A stretch of 64,000 nt of DNA. Origin: CAZIRF01 sp964541755. Its GTDB lineage: Bacteria > Spirochaetota > Spirochaetia > Treponematales > Breznakiellaceae. The translations under genes and the position numbers were made by a program. Positions 53,338 to 62,037 of the stretch are shown here, one piece after another. The DNA lies in assembly GCA_964541755.1 (NCBI GenBank), contig CAZIRF010000006.1:1-64000 (forward strand), written 5' to 3'. The first letter of the stretch is position 1, and the number at the start of each line of letters is the position of its first letter. The notes below the pieces were generated by a model. That model saw only the letters and a program-made list of their open reading frames with translations, made no database searches and was not told the origin of the DNA.

Positions 53338-55007
53338 GACTTGCGACGGCGGCGCTCTCACAGAAATTGGACGGGGAGGCTTCCCTTTGGGGCCTCGATT
53401 CGTCCGCTCTCGTTGAAGCGGCGGCGCGTTCCTGTGTCGAGGTATTCCTTGAAAAAGCCGCCGATCGCCTGCCCCGGGCCGGCGAGGGGCTCTGTGTCCT
53501 TGCAGGGGGCGGGCACAACGCCGCAGACGCCCTTGTTTTTGCGCGAATTCTTCTTTTCAAACGCCTCATCGGATCCTCGCAGCTGCGGGTCGTCCTTCAT
53601 CGCGAACCGGACTTCGGGCGGATGCCGGCTCCTCTTCGAGCGGTGTTGGAGAGTATGGCGCCCGTGGGCGCCAGGATCATGGTATGGGATGGCTCTGATG
53701 GCTCTGCCGCGCAGGCGATCGCCTCCTCCCGCCTCGTGCTCGACGGGCTCGCCGGAACGGGCTTGACGGGCCCCCTTCGCGGAAGTATTGCTGATATTGC
53801 CACCTTTTGCCGTTCGCTGCGAACGGGGCCGTCTTCGCCCTTTTTCCTGGCTGTCGACCTCCCCTCCGGGCTTTTTGACGGCGCCGCGAGCGACATGCCA
53901 GACGCCGTCGGGGACGGGACTGGCGGCGTCGTTCTCCCTGCAGACCTTACCCTGGCCATCGAACCCGGCGCCTTGAGCCTCTTTGTCCCCCGAAACAGGG
54001 CCCTCTGCGGCGAAATCCTCCCGGTGTCCTCTGTGTTCCCTCCGGCCCTGCTCGACAAGGTCTGTCGCGATACCCTCTTGCCGAAGGCCCCCGTCAAAGC
54101 CGAAGACTGCCGTTTCATCGCCTCAATTTCCCCCGACGACTGGAAGACCCGGCGCGGCCAGCTGTCTGTCTGGGCCGGGGATATCGGAACCGCCGGCGCG
54201 GCCCTCCTCTGTGCGCGCGCGGCTCAAGCGGCCGGGGCCGGCTTCGTGCGGCTCCATGTCCCCGAAGCCCTGTATCCCTCCCTCGCCGGTGTCGCCAGTG
54301 GCTTGGTGCTCTCCCCGGAAGCTTCGCCCGATACGCAGGATGCCGCGACCGTCGCCGCTCTCCTGCCACAGGGCGGCAGCCTTCTGGCCGGCCCGGGCTG
54401 GGTAGCAACACCGCCCGGTACGGTTGGCCCTCATCGCACGGCTGTCCTCGAAGCCCTGTTCGCCGCAGAGGGGCGGGGGCGCTTCCTCGTGCTGGACGCG
54501 GGGGCCGTGCCAGCAGTCGCCTCTGGCGGACCCATGGGCCAGCCTTGGCGTTTTTCCGCCCACACCATCCTTACCCCGCACCCGGGGGAATTTGCCGCCC
54601 TCTGCGCCCTCTCTATAGAGGCGCTCCTGCAGGACCCCGATACCCCGCTGCGTGCGGCGGCCGCCCGCCACAACGCCGTCATCGTCCTCAAGGGCTCGGT
54701 GACCAGGGTTGCTCACCCGGATGGGCGCCTTGCCCTTCTGGATGGTCGCTTCCCGGCCCTCGCCTGTGCCGGCTCGGGGGATGTCCTCGCCGGGCTCATT
54801 GCCGCCCTCCTTTCGCGGGGGCCGGCCGAGCCGTGCGATGCCCCCGACTTCTGTTTCAAGGCCGCCTGTCTCGCCGTTCGCCTCCATCTCCAGGCCGCCC
54901 GTGAGCTCGCCTCATCGGTCGGCTTCTTCGACCCCGGCTATCTTGTCGGGCCCCTTTCCCGTGTCTGTGCAGACCTCTTTCTCCCGGGGGACCCCGATGC
55001 CCGATGA
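53334..55007 (+). CDS. nnrD: Bifunctional NAD(P)HX epimerase/dehydratase
   Basis: This enzyme repairs hydrated NAD(P)H: the N-terminal half (NnrE, YjeF-N) epimerises NAD(P)HX and the C-terminal half (NnrD, about residue 265 onwards) dehydrates it with ATP or ADP. The 557-aa product has the NnrE segment LAGGGHNAADALVFAR, where the family consensus is GxGNNGGDG, then DLPSGLF; the NnrD half has LTPHPGEFAAL, VLKGSVTRVAHPDG and the nucleotide motif ACAGSGDVLAGLIAALL. The GTG start at 53334 overlaps the lipoprotein stop. The NnrE active-site loop is altered, though the Asp is kept. A GTG at 53298 is an alternative start. Confidence 0.9.
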   Translation: MRLATAALSQKLDGEASLWGLDSSALVEAAARSCVEVFLEKAADRLPRAGEGLCVLAGGGHNAADALVFARILLFKRLIGSSQLRVVLHREPDFGRMPAPLRAVLESMAPVGARIMVWDGSDGSAAQAIASSRLVLDGLAGTGLTGPLRGSIADIATFCRSLRTGPSSPFFLAVDLPSGLFDGAASDMPDAVGDGTGGVVLPADLTLAIEPGALSLFVPRNRALCGEILPVSSVFPPALLDKVCRDTLLPKAPVKAEDCRFIASISPDDWKTRRGQLSVWAGDIGTAGAALLCARAAQAAGAGFVRLHVPEALYPSLAGVASGLVLSPEASPDTQDAATVAALLPQGGSLLAGPGWVATPPGTVGPHRTAVLEALFAAEGRGRFLVLDAGAVPAVASGGPMGQPWRFSAHTILTPHPGEFAALCALSIEALLQDPDTPLRAAAARHNAVIVLKGSVTRVAHPDGRLALLDGRFPALACAGSGDVLAGLIAALLSRGPAEPCDAPDFCFKAACLAVRLHLQAARELASSVGFFDPGYLVGPLSRVCADLFLPGDPDAR

Positions 55008-55539
55008 AAAGCATCCCCTTTCGGCCGATGAAGAACGGGCCCGCCTCCACTTCCACTACTCGCGCAATGAACGCCTTGAAGGGGCCTCCGAGCAGGTTCG
55101 CGATCTCAACGAGAACCCCCGCGGCTCGAGGCCCGGCCTTCTCAAGACCCTGCTCCCCAACCGGGCCAGTGCCTTTCTCTTTCTGGCCATCATCATGTTG
55201 GCTTCCACCATGTTTGTGACACAGCTTCTGGACAAGACCGGCACGTCTCGTCTCGCCGGTCATATCCTCTCTGTAAAGGCGCTGGCTGTCGACCAGACCA
55301 TTCATCTGGTCATTACCCGCAGCAACCCGGAGCGAAAGGCGCCGCCGGGGATCGTCAGCCTCTCGATACAGGGGCAGCCGGAGGGAACACAGCTTGTACG
55401 GGACCTGCTCTTTACGCATGAGGAACGGGAACAGTATCGCATGAGTTTTGAAGCCCCCAGCGAAAGTCTCATCCTTCTCTTTGCCACCGCCGAGGAACAC
55501 CTTGTCCTGCGAACCTCGGTAATTCGGGCAGAAGATTGA
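54997..55539 (+). CDS. Single-pass membrane protein of unknown function
   Basis: The 180-aa product has a charged N-terminus with many Arg/Glu, one TM helix (about residues 57-78, ASAFLFLAIIMLASTMFVTQLL) and a C-terminal beta-rich domain of about 95 residues outside the cytoplasm. No signal peptide, so N-in orientation is likely. The family is not known to me. ATG 54997 lies inside the end of nnrDE (10 bases overlap), so it is in that operon. It precedes glnS by 107 bases of which no promoter is evident. Confidence 0.72.
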   Translation: MPDEKHPLSADEERARLHFHYSRNERLEGASEQVRDLNENPRGSRPGLLKTLLPNRASAFLFLAIIMLASTMFVTQLLDKTGTSRLAGHILSVKALAVDQTIHLVITRSNPERKAPPGIVSLSIQGQPEGTQLVRDLLFTHEEREQYRMSFEAPSESLILLFATAEEHLVLRTSVIRAED

Positions 55540-55642
55540 CGCGAAGGCCCCCATTGCCCCCTCTTGCCCGCCATTTCGCTTGACCGCCTGCCTGCTCTTC
55601 GCCATTATTGAGCCACCGCGCCCCTGAAGCGCGGAAGGAGTA

Positions 55643-55733
55643 CCCTATGAGTGATGTACGCAACGAGGCAGAGAATATCCGTGAATTCATCTTGTCAATC
55701 ATCCCTATGAGTGATGTACGCAACGAGGCAGAG
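55643..55733 (+). repeat. 31-bp direct repeat containing the glnS start codon
   Basis: An exact 31-base copy occurs at 55643-55673 and 55703-55733, 60 bases apart, each containing ATGAGTGATGTACGC. Only the first copy is preceded by a Shine-Dalgarno (GGAAGGAG). The result is a 20-residue in-frame extension that repeats MSDVRNEAE. Confidence 0.9.
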
Positions 55734-57449
55734 GGAACGGCCAGCGTCCCCTCGAATTTTATCCGCGACTTCGTCGCAGAGGACCTCGCCGCCGGGAAGT
55801 GCACGGCCATTCGCACCCGCTTTCCCCCGGAACCGAACGGATGGCTCCATATTGGTCACGCAAAGGCCATCGCCGTCGACTTCGGAATCGCCGAACAGTT
55901 TGGCGGGACCTGCAACCTGCGCTTTGACGACACGAATCCGGAAAAAGAGGATCAATCCTATGTCGAGGCCATCAAGCGTGACATTGCCTGGCTGGGCTAC
56001 GACTGGGGCGCTCGCGAGTACTATGCGAGCGACTACTACGAGTATCTGTACGAATTGGCGATCAAGCTGATCAAAAAGGGCAAGGCCTACGTGGACGACC
56101 TTTCCGATGAAGAGATGCGCGTCTACCGCGGGACTGCCGTCCCCGATAAAAACAATATCACCCATACCCCTCCGGGAAAGGACAGCCCCTTCCGGGACCG
56201 CAATGTCGAGGAGAACCTCGACCTCTTCGCACGCATGAGGGCAGGGGAGTTTGCCGACGGTGCCAAGACCCTGCGCGCCAAGATTGACATGGCGCATCCG
56301 AATCTTGTCATGCGCGATCCGGTCATGTACCGCATCCGCCGCCAGAGCCACTACCGCGTGGGCGACACTTGGTGCATCTACCCCATGTACGACTTCCAGC
56401 ACCCCCTCTCCGACGCGAAGGAGGGGATCACCCACTCCCTGTGCTCCCTCGAGTACGAGATACACCGCCCCCTTTACGACTGGTTTATCCGCGAAGCGGA
56501 GGTCTACCCCAGCCGCCAGATCGAATTTGCGCGCCTCAATATCAGCCGTACCGTCCTTTCCAAGCGCTGGCTCCTCCAGCTGGTAAAGGAAGGGCACGTG
56601 TCCGGTTGGGACGACCCCCGCATGCCAACCCTCTCCGGGCTGCGCCGGCGGGGCTACACCCCCGCTGCCATCCGCGACTTCATGTCCCGCATCGGCGTGG
56701 CCAAGACCGACAGCATGGTCGAGATCGCCCTCTTGGAACACTGCCTGCGCGAGGAACTCAACAAGACCGCCCGCCGCGCCATGGCCGTCATGAAGCCCTT
56801 GAAGCTCATCATCGAGAATTGGGGCGAAGACGAGGTGGACGAACTGGATGCGGTCAACAATCCCGAGGACCCCGCTGCCGGGACCCGGAAGGTCTCCTTT
56901 ACCCGGGAACTCTGGATAGAGGCCGATGACTTCCAGGAAGTGCCGCCGCCAAAATACTTCCGCCTCTTCCCGGGCAACAGCGTGCGCCTGCGCTGGGCTT
57001 ACATCATCACCTGTACCGGCTTCGACAAGGACGAGGCGACCGGCGAGATTACGGCCGTCCGCTGTACCGTCGACCGCTCGACCCGTGGCGGAAACGCCCC
57101 GGACAACCGCAAGGTCAAGGGGACCATCCACTGGCTTTCTGCAAAGACGGCCGTTCCCCTGGAGGTTCGCAACTACGACTACCTCTTCGCCGTCGACACC
57201 CCCATGGCGGTCGAGCCGGGCAAGAGCTTCCTGGACAACCTGAATCCCGCTTCCCGCGAGGTCCTCGAAGGGGCCCTGGGCGAGCCCTGTCTGGCCGAAG
57301 ATTCAGACAGCGACATGCGCTGGCAGTTCGAACGCATCGGGTACTTTGTCCGCGACCCGGATTCAACGCCGTCTCGCCCCGTTTTCAATCGGGCCGTGGG
57401 GCTGCGCGACACCTGGGGGAAGATCGAGAAGAAGCAGGGCAAAGCCTGA
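55647..57449 (+). CDS. glnS: Glutaminyl-tRNA synthetase
   Basis: GlnRS charges tRNA-Gln. The 600-aa protein has RFPPEPNGWLHIGHAKAI with the HIGH motif, the acceptor-binding region RFDDTNPEKED, the KMSKS-equivalent TVLSKRW, and the two beta-barrel anticodon domains (HWLSAKTAVPLEVRNYDYLF). Start is ATG 55647 with GGAAGGAG upstream; an in-frame TTG at 55608 and a second ATG at 55707 are alternatives. The second ATG is part of the 31-base repeat and lacks a ribosome site. An N-terminal tail of about 45 residues precedes the synthetase core. No gatCAB is in the window. Confidence 0.97.
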   Translation: MSDVRNEAENIREFILSIIPMSDVRNEAEGTASVPSNFIRDFVAEDLAAGKCTAIRTRFPPEPNGWLHIGHAKAIAVDFGIAEQFGGTCNLRFDDTNPEKEDQSYVEAIKRDIAWLGYDWGAREYYASDYYEYLYELAIKLIKKGKAYVDDLSDEEMRVYRGTAVPDKNNITHTPPGKDSPFRDRNVEENLDLFARMRAGEFADGAKTLRAKIDMAHPNLVMRDPVMYRIRRQSHYRVGDTWCIYPMYDFQHPLSDAKEGITHSLCSLEYEIHRPLYDWFIREAEVYPSRQIEFARLNISRTVLSKRWLLQLVKEGHVSGWDDPRMPTLSGLRRRGYTPAAIRDFMSRIGVAKTDSMVEIALLEHCLREELNKTARRAMAVMKPLKLIIENWGEDEVDELDAVNNPEDPAAGTRKVSFTRELWIEADDFQEVPPPKYFRLFPGNSVRLRWAYIITCTGFDKDEATGEITAVRCTVDRSTRGGNAPDNRKVKGTIHWLSAKTAVPLEVRNYDYLFAVDTPMAVEPGKSFLDNLNPASREVLEGALGEPCLAEDSDSDMRWQFERIGYFVRDPDSTPSRPVFNRAVGLRDTWGKIEKKQGKA

Positions 57450-57512
57450 TTTCGTTCCGTCACTCCTCGTTCTTGCCCTCTGGCGGGCGATGGGTTATCT
57501 TTATAGTACGGT

Positions 57513-57534
57513 GGGGCCGGTAAAAACCGGCCCC
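57513..57534 (+). promoter_or_regulatory. GC-rich hairpin between glnS and the next gene
   Basis: GGGGCCGG (57513-57520) and CCGGCCCC (57527-57534) form a perfect 8-bp stem with loop TAAAAA. No T-run follows, so it is a weak glnS terminator or a leader structure of the next gene, whose start is 63 bases further on. A TATAGT at 57502-57507 may be a -10 box. Confidence 0.45.
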
Positions 57535-57596
57535 CTTGCCGGTGCGGGCCGGTACTTCTGCCGGGCATATCCCGGTCCATGGTGGAGATTCGCGGA

Positions 57597-58010
57597 ATGA
57601 TGCAGTTTTACTTTTTATCGATAGTGTGTAATGTCTTGGCCGGTCTCGCCCTGCTTTTGAACGCGGAGGAATCCGGTTCCATGCCCCTCGTTGAGGGGCT
57701 GCGGGAGACCTTCAAGAACGAGACGACCCGCCTTGTGCTGGGTATACTCTCGCTCATTGCCGGCTTGTTCAAGATTCTTTCCGTCGTTCGTATGGACGTA
57801 GTGGTCGTGGGGGATCTCCTTCCGGCCCTCGCCGGTATATTGGCCAGCGTTGCCCTCTTCAACGAGTACTATACCGCACGCAGCACCATAGAGCGCGAAC
57901 CGAATCCCCTCTTCGCCGCCATCTTTATCACCCGTAAAAAGTGGATTGGCTGGGCGGCCCTCGTCGCGGCAGCCCTTCACTTTCTCTTTCCAAACGTCCT
58001 TTTTCTGTAG
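57597..58010 (+). CDS. Small integral membrane protein
   Basis: The 137-aa product has four hydrophobic segments (about residues 4-22, 43-62, 70-92, 115-135) and a central SVVRMDVVVVGDLLPALAG. It looks like a small four-TM protein. No family recognised. GGAGA lies 9 bases before the ATG at 57597; a second ATG follows at 57600. It precedes the Nudix gene by 5 bases. Confidence 0.7.
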   Translation: MMQFYFLSIVCNVLAGLALLLNAEESGSMPLVEGLRETFKNETTRLVLGILSLIAGLFKILSVVRMDVVVVGDLLPALAGILASVALFNEYYTARSTIEREPNPLFAAIFITRKKWIGWAALVAAALHFLFPNVLFL

Positions 58011-58015
58011 GCTCC

Positions 58016-58414
58016 ATGGGACGATCGGTAGCCGGTATCGTACAGCGCGAAGATGGCCTTTTTCTCGTGGCTCAGCGTATTCCCGGTGGGGATATGGGTG
58101 AACGCTGGGAGTTCCCCGGGGGTAAAGTAGAAGAGGGCGAGACTGATGAGGAAGCCCTGGTCCGCGAGTTTTGCGAGGAACTGGGGGTGGATGTGTCGGT
58201 TGGCGAGCACCTTGCGAGCGCCCGCTTTACCCATCATGGACGCGAAATTCCGCTCAACGCGTACCGTGTGTTTCTTGGCGCAGGAGGGTTTCGTTTGACC
58301 GAGCACTCCCGCACCGCGTGGGTTCCCTTTAATGAAATAGCTGCCTTGGATTTCGCCGATTCCGACCGTCTCCTGCTCGATCAACTCGCAGCGAAACTGG
58401 TGATGCGGCGATGA
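58016..58414 (+). CDS. Nudix hydrolase (MutT-like)
   Basis: Nudix enzymes cleave nucleoside diphosphate derivatives; MutT types remove oxidised dGTP. The 132-aa product has an intact Nudix box, GGKVEEGETDEEALVREF followed by CEELG, matching GX5EX7REUXEEXGU, and the upstream WEFPGG typical of MutT. The early segment AGIVQREDGLFLVAQR also fits MutT. ATG 58016 is 5 bases after the previous stop; the stop overlaps the following lipoprotein by 4 bases. Substrate cannot be decided. Confidence 0.9.
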   Translation: MGRSVAGIVQREDGLFLVAQRIPGGDMGERWEFPGGKVEEGETDEEALVREFCEELGVDVSVGEHLASARFTHHGREIPLNAYRVFLGAGGFRLTEHSRTAWVPFNEIAALDFADSDRLLLDQLAAKLVMRR

Positions 58415-58782
58415 AGGTGCGATGCGTATCAGTCTTGATTCTTCTCCTCGCCCTTTCTTCCTGTTCGGAAAAGCGACAGCTTGAGCGTATTGCCGATCCA
58501 CCTCTTACCCCCCTTCTTTCCATCGAGACCCGTTGGGCAGTTATTTCGAGTGCTTATGTGCCCGTATACGATATCGCCGCCGCCAACGCGGTCGTTTTGG
58601 GCCACTATCGCAAGGGGACGGTTATCCCTGTGAGCCGTCGCATATCGCTGGGGGAGGGCGCGGCGCAGGAGTTGTGGCTGTATACCGAGGGGGAATACCC
58701 CGGTTGGGTGCGGGAAAAGGACTGCCTCGTCCATGATTCCCGCCCGCAGGCCCGTACTGCCGCCCGGGGGCTTCTCGAGTGA
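58411..58782 (+). CDS. Small lipoprotein with SH3-like domain
   Basis: The 123-aa product has a lipoprotein signal (lipobox LSSC at residue about 18) and a mature domain with VPVYDIAAANAVVLGHYRKGTVIPVSRR and YPGWVREKDC, the pattern of bacterial SH3 domains, which often bind cell-wall peptides. ATG overlaps the Nudix stop and the stop overlaps the DUF445 start (GTGA). It is anchored to a membrane after Lnt processing. Role unknown. Confidence 0.78.
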   Translation: MKVRCVSVLILLLALSSCSEKRQLERIADPPLTPLLSIETRWAVISSAYVPVYDIAAANAVVLGHYRKGTVIPVSRRISLGEGAAQELWLYTEGEYPGWVREKDCLVHDSRPQARTAARGLLE

Positions 58783-60119
58783 AAACCCTCTTGCTCTTTG
58801 CCCTTCCTCCGTTTTTGGGTGCGGTGATTGGCTGGGTTACGAATGCCCTGGCGATCAAGATGCTCTTTCGCCCCCTTGAAGCGAAGCACTTGGGCCGCCT
58901 GCGCATTCCCTTTACCCCGGGAATACTGCCGCGTCAACGGCACCAACTCGCGCGCAATATCGGTCGCATGGTACAGCGGGAGCTCATTACCGAGGACATG
59001 TTGCGGGATCGCTTGGACGATCCCGGGGTGCAGAATGGTATCCGCGAGGGGATAGCGCGCTCGACAGAGCAGCTTCTCTCCATGAGCCCTCAACAGCTAT
59101 GGGAACGTCTTGACCGCTTTTTCCTTACGCGCTTCGAGCGCGATCTTTCGGCCGTCTTTGAGGATGTCCTTTCGAAGACACTCGATTCGCCTTCCTTCGA
59201 TGCGGTTCTCTCGCGTTTGCTCGAGGCTCTGGCCTCCCCACTGCTCGAACGTCCCGTAGGCGATATGCTGCATGGCCTGGATACGGCCCTTGAAGGGCGG
59301 CCTGCAGTCGGGCGCGCTCGTATCGGCACGCTACTCGAGGGCCTGTGGCCGGAGCTCTGTGAAAAGACCCTCTCGCTCTTGAATGAACCCCAGGTGCGCC
59401 GGGCCCTCGAACAGCGGGGCAGGGTTTTTCTCGACGAGACGATACAGCGCTTGAGTTCCGTCCAGCGCTTTTTCATTTCTGCCGCCCAGTACGATGCGAG
59501 TCTGGCCCGGCGTATGCCACAGATAGTCGATTCCCTCATTGCGAAGATATCCGAGTACCTCGCCAGTAGCGAAGGACGGGGGGTTGTCATTCAACGTGCT
59601 TCGACCGCCCTGTCTTCGTGGCTTTCGCAGGAACCCTCCGCGATGCTCCAGCGCCTTGTTGGCGACTCTTCTTCGCAGAGTGTTGGCTCTTTTCTCGAAC
59701 AGAATCTGGGTGTGGAAAGTGCGACCCTTCCCGCCCGTCTTTCGAAAGCCCTTGTCGCGGGCCTTCGTGCGCGCGGGGCTGCCGGGATGGTTTCGCAGCT
59801 TGAAGAGTGGATACGGGGTAGGGGAGATGAGACCATCTCCCGTCTTTTCCCCGCGAGCCGGGCTATTAAAGAGGGCCTTGACCGCCATGCGACGGGACTC
59901 CTGCTTTCCTTTGCCCATCAAAAACTTCCCCAGGCTCTCGCGGGGGTCGATATTGAGGGGCTCGTCGTCAAGCGCATAGACAGTCTCGAGATGGAGCGGG
60001 TGGAGCGCATTGTTCTCGATGTTCTTTCGGGCCAGCTCAAATGGATCAATGTCTTTGGTGCCATACTGGGAGCCCTTATTGGCGCAATCCAGGTGGGTAT
60101 CAGTTTTTTCTGGTCGTAA
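58779..60119 (+). CDS. DUF445 family membrane protein
   Basis: The 446-aa product has an N-terminal TM segment with the family hallmark GAVIGWVTNALAIKMLFRPLEAKHLGRLRIPFTPGILPRQR (given in parts: GWVTNALAIKMLFRP, PFTPGILPRQR), a long helical central region and a C-terminal TM hairpin (FGAILGALIGAIQVGISFF). This matches DUF445 (B. subtilis YheB type); molecular role is unknown. It starts at GTG 58779, overlapping the lipoprotein stop. Confidence 0.85.
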   Translation: MKTLLLFALPPFLGAVIGWVTNALAIKMLFRPLEAKHLGRLRIPFTPGILPRQRHQLARNIGRMVQRELITEDMLRDRLDDPGVQNGIREGIARSTEQLLSMSPQQLWERLDRFFLTRFERDLSAVFEDVLSKTLDSPSFDAVLSRLLEALASPLLERPVGDMLHGLDTALEGRPAVGRARIGTLLEGLWPELCEKTLSLLNEPQVRRALEQRGRVFLDETIQRLSSVQRFFISAAQYDASLARRMPQIVDSLIAKISEYLASSEGRGVVIQRASTALSSWLSQEPSAMLQRLVGDSSSQSVGSFLEQNLGVESATLPARLSKALVAGLRARGAAGMVSQLEEWIRGRGDETISRLFPASRAIKEGLDRHATGLLLSFAHQKLPQALAGVDIEGLVVKRIDSLEMERVERIVLDVLSGQLKWINVFGAILGALIGAIQVGISFFWS

Positions 60120-60130
60120 AAAACCGCCTC

Positions 60131-60159
60131 TTGCCCAGTACGGGGCAGCCCGCTATACT
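60131..60159 (+). promoter_or_regulatory. tyrA promoter
   Basis: TTGCCC (60131-60136), 17-base spacer, TATACT (60154-60159), then GCCTCC and the ATG at 60166. The predicted start is the A of the ATG, a leaderless transcript. Confidence 0.68.
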
Positions 60160-60165
60160 GCCTCC

Positions 60166-61026
60166 ATGCGCTTGGCTGTCTATGGTCTCGGTCGTTTTGG
60201 CTCCCTGTGGGCCTCCCTTTTGTCCCGGGCCTTTCCCGTATGTGTCTCCTCACGCAACCCGGCCATTTCGGCTCCGGAGGGGACGGTGCGCGTGGATCTC
60301 GATGAGTTGTGTTCCTGCGATGTGGTTTTCCTCTGCGTTACGATGCGCGCCATGCGGGACGCCCTCGATACCCTCGTGCCCCACTTGAGAGCGGGGACGG
60401 TTGTCGCAGATACCTGTTCGGTCAAGCTCGCGCCCCTGTCCTGGATGGAGGCCGTTGTGCCTCCACAGTGCGGGATTTTGGCAAGCCACCCCATGTTTGG
60501 CCCGGAATCGGTCAAGGGGGGGCTTTCCGGTTTGTCGGTGATGTTGGATCCGGTACGCATGGATGAAGGACGCTATCGCGAGCTGGCAGAGGGGCTTTCG
60601 TCTATCGGGCTTTCGATTGTACAGATGAGCTGCGATGAGCATGATCGGGCGGCGGCCCGCTCACAGGCGCTTACGCACTTCGTGGGGCGCTCCCTCTTTC
60701 GCATGGGCCTTGCAGACACCCCCATCGCCACCCGCTGGTATCAAGCCCTTCAGTCGGTGGCTCGTCAGTGTGTACGGGATGCCCCGGCCCTCTTTACCGA
60801 TATGCAAACTCTCAACCCCTATGCCCGCGTCATGCGCGATGAAGTCATCGCGGCGTTTGCCGCAACCATGGGTGAAATTGATCGCGGGGAAGATCCCGCC
60901 CCCGTCGATCTTTCGAAGCCCTGCGCAGATATCATGAATGTTTCCGACGAGGCCCTCGTTTCCGACGAGTCCTCGTCTTCGAAAAGCCCTGTCCCGATTC
61001 CTGTACCCGGAGGTTCCCGTGAGTGA
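60166..61026 (+). CDS. tyrA: Prephenate dehydrogenase-type TyrA
   Basis: TyrA oxidises prephenate (or arogenate) toward tyrosine with NAD(P). The 286-aa product has the N-terminal Rossmann motif VYGLGRFGSLWA, the segment VADTCSVKLAPLSWM, the conserved ASHPMFGPES, and the later helical domain with HDRAAARSQALTHF where a His binds substrate. A Ser/Pro-rich tail ends the protein. No chorismate mutase domain. Start ATG 60166 is dictated by the promoter; an upstream in-frame ATG at 60010 lies in DUF445. Its end overlaps the bactofilin start by 8 bases. Confidence 0.9.
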   Translation: MRLAVYGLGRFGSLWASLLSRAFPVCVSSRNPAISAPEGTVRVDLDELCSCDVVFLCVTMRAMRDALDTLVPHLRAGTVVADTCSVKLAPLSWMEAVVPPQCGILASHPMFGPESVKGGLSGLSVMLDPVRMDEGRYRELAEGLSSIGLSIVQMSCDEHDRAAARSQALTHFVGRSLFRMGLADTPIATRWYQALQSVARQCVRDAPALFTDMQTLNPYARVMRDEVIAAFAATMGEIDRGEDPAPVDLSKPCADIMNVSDEALVSDESSSSKSPVPIPVPGGSRE

Positions 61027-61399
61027 TCAGAAAGAACGAAAGAAAGCGTATCCACTGGAATCCATGGAGGAATACGAGTTTGATACGGTTCTCGAAGAAG
61101 ATATCAGTTTTTCCGGTTCCCTCAGTTTCAAAAAATCATTTTTGATCAAGGGGCAGCTGAGTGGCGAGATATGTGCCGAGGGGCCTCTGCTTATAGCGGG
61201 AACTGCCCGGGTTGAGGCCGATATTGACGCCCCTCAGGTTTTGGTTCGCGGTTACGTCAAGGGGAACATCAATGCCGCTTCGCGGGTTGATGTCGCCGCT
61301 TCCGGCACGGTCATCGGCAATATCAGCGCTCCGGAAGTTTTTATGGAGTCCGGCTGCGTATTCAACGGAACCTGTACCATGGACAGCGACCAGCAGTAG
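61019..61399 (+). CDS. Bactofilin (polymer-forming cytoskeletal protein)
   Basis: Bactofilins form filaments from a right-handed beta-helix and organise cell-shape machinery. The 126-aa product has the bactofilin core with repeats of G-x-hydrophobic strands: SFSGSLSFKKSFLIKGQLSGEI, GTARVEADIDAPQVLVRGYVKG and ASGTVIGNISAPEVFM, with short acidic and polar tails. GTG 61019 is preceded by a perfect GGAGG, and overlaps the tyrA stop by 8 bases. In treponemes, bactofilins are of interest for helical shape. Next gene is a TPR protein 7 bases on. Confidence 0.87.
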   Translation: MSDQKERKKAYPLESMEEYEFDTVLEEDISFSGSLSFKKSFLIKGQLSGEICAEGPLLIAGTARVEADIDAPQVLVRGYVKGNINAASRVDVAASGTVIGNISAPEVFMESGCVFNGTCTMDSDQQ

Positions 61400-61406
61400 C
61401 ACGGTG

Positions 61407-62033
61407 ATGAAACATACGGGTGGCCGCATACTCTCCCTCCTCCTCTTCTTTGGCCTGCCCGCCGCTGTCCTCTTTGCAGATTCCCTTTCGCGTGATCTTT
61501 TCGACAAGGGGCGCTATCAGGAGGCTGTCGATACGGCCCTGTCCCGAATCAGGGTACAGGGGGATGATATCGACGAGTATGTTGTTCTCTGTTGGAGCCT
61601 CCTCGCCTTGGGCCGCTACGATTCTGCCGCCAGCTATGCAGCGCGTGGACGACTCGCCAGCAGATATGACCCGCGTATTGTCGAAGCCTACGCCGAGGCC
61701 CTCTACCACCTGGGTCGCAATCTGGAGTCCCTCAGGCTCTTCGAGGAATACATACAGCTTGCCCCCGAGGGCTCACGCGTCGACCAGGCTTATTACCTCA
61801 TGGGGGAGCTCTATCTGCGACTGGGGCGTTTTCGCCACGCCGACATCTCGCTGTCCATGGCCGTTCGCTATCAGCCTGCCAACAGCCTCTGGTGGACTCG
61901 TCTGGGCTATGCCCGCGAGGAGGCTCGGGAAAGGGAGTATGCGATTCGCGCCTATTCCCGGGTTCTGGAGCTCGTCCCCCAATCCCTCGACGCCACATTG
62001 GGCCTCGAGCGCCTTTCAGGGAGTATCCGATAG
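61407..62033 (+). CDS. Exported TPR protein
   Basis: The 208-aa product has a signal peptide (MKHTGGRILSLLLFFGLPAAVLFAD) and TPR repeats DLFDKGRYQEAVDTALSRI, AYAEALYHLGRNLESLRLFEEYIQLAP and ADISLSMAVRYQPANSLWWTRLGY. Probably a periplasmic adaptor. Start ATG 61407; a GTG three bases earlier is also in frame. It lies between bactofilin and mtaB with gaps of 7 and 4 bases, in one operon with tyrA. Confidence 0.8.
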   Translation: MKHTGGRILSLLLFFGLPAAVLFADSLSRDLFDKGRYQEAVDTALSRIRVQGDDIDEYVVLCWSLLALGRYDSAASYAARGRLASRYDPRIVEAYAEALYHLGRNLESLRLFEEYIQLAPEGSRVDQAYYLMGELYLRLGRFRHADISLSMAVRYQPANSLWWTRLGYAREEAREREYAIRAYSRVLELVPQSLDATLGLERLSGSIR

Positions 62034-62037
62034 ACCG

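Noticed and set aside
55695..57131. A 478-codon frame antisense to glnS
   Set aside because: Mirror of a certain gene caused by its GC-rich third positions.
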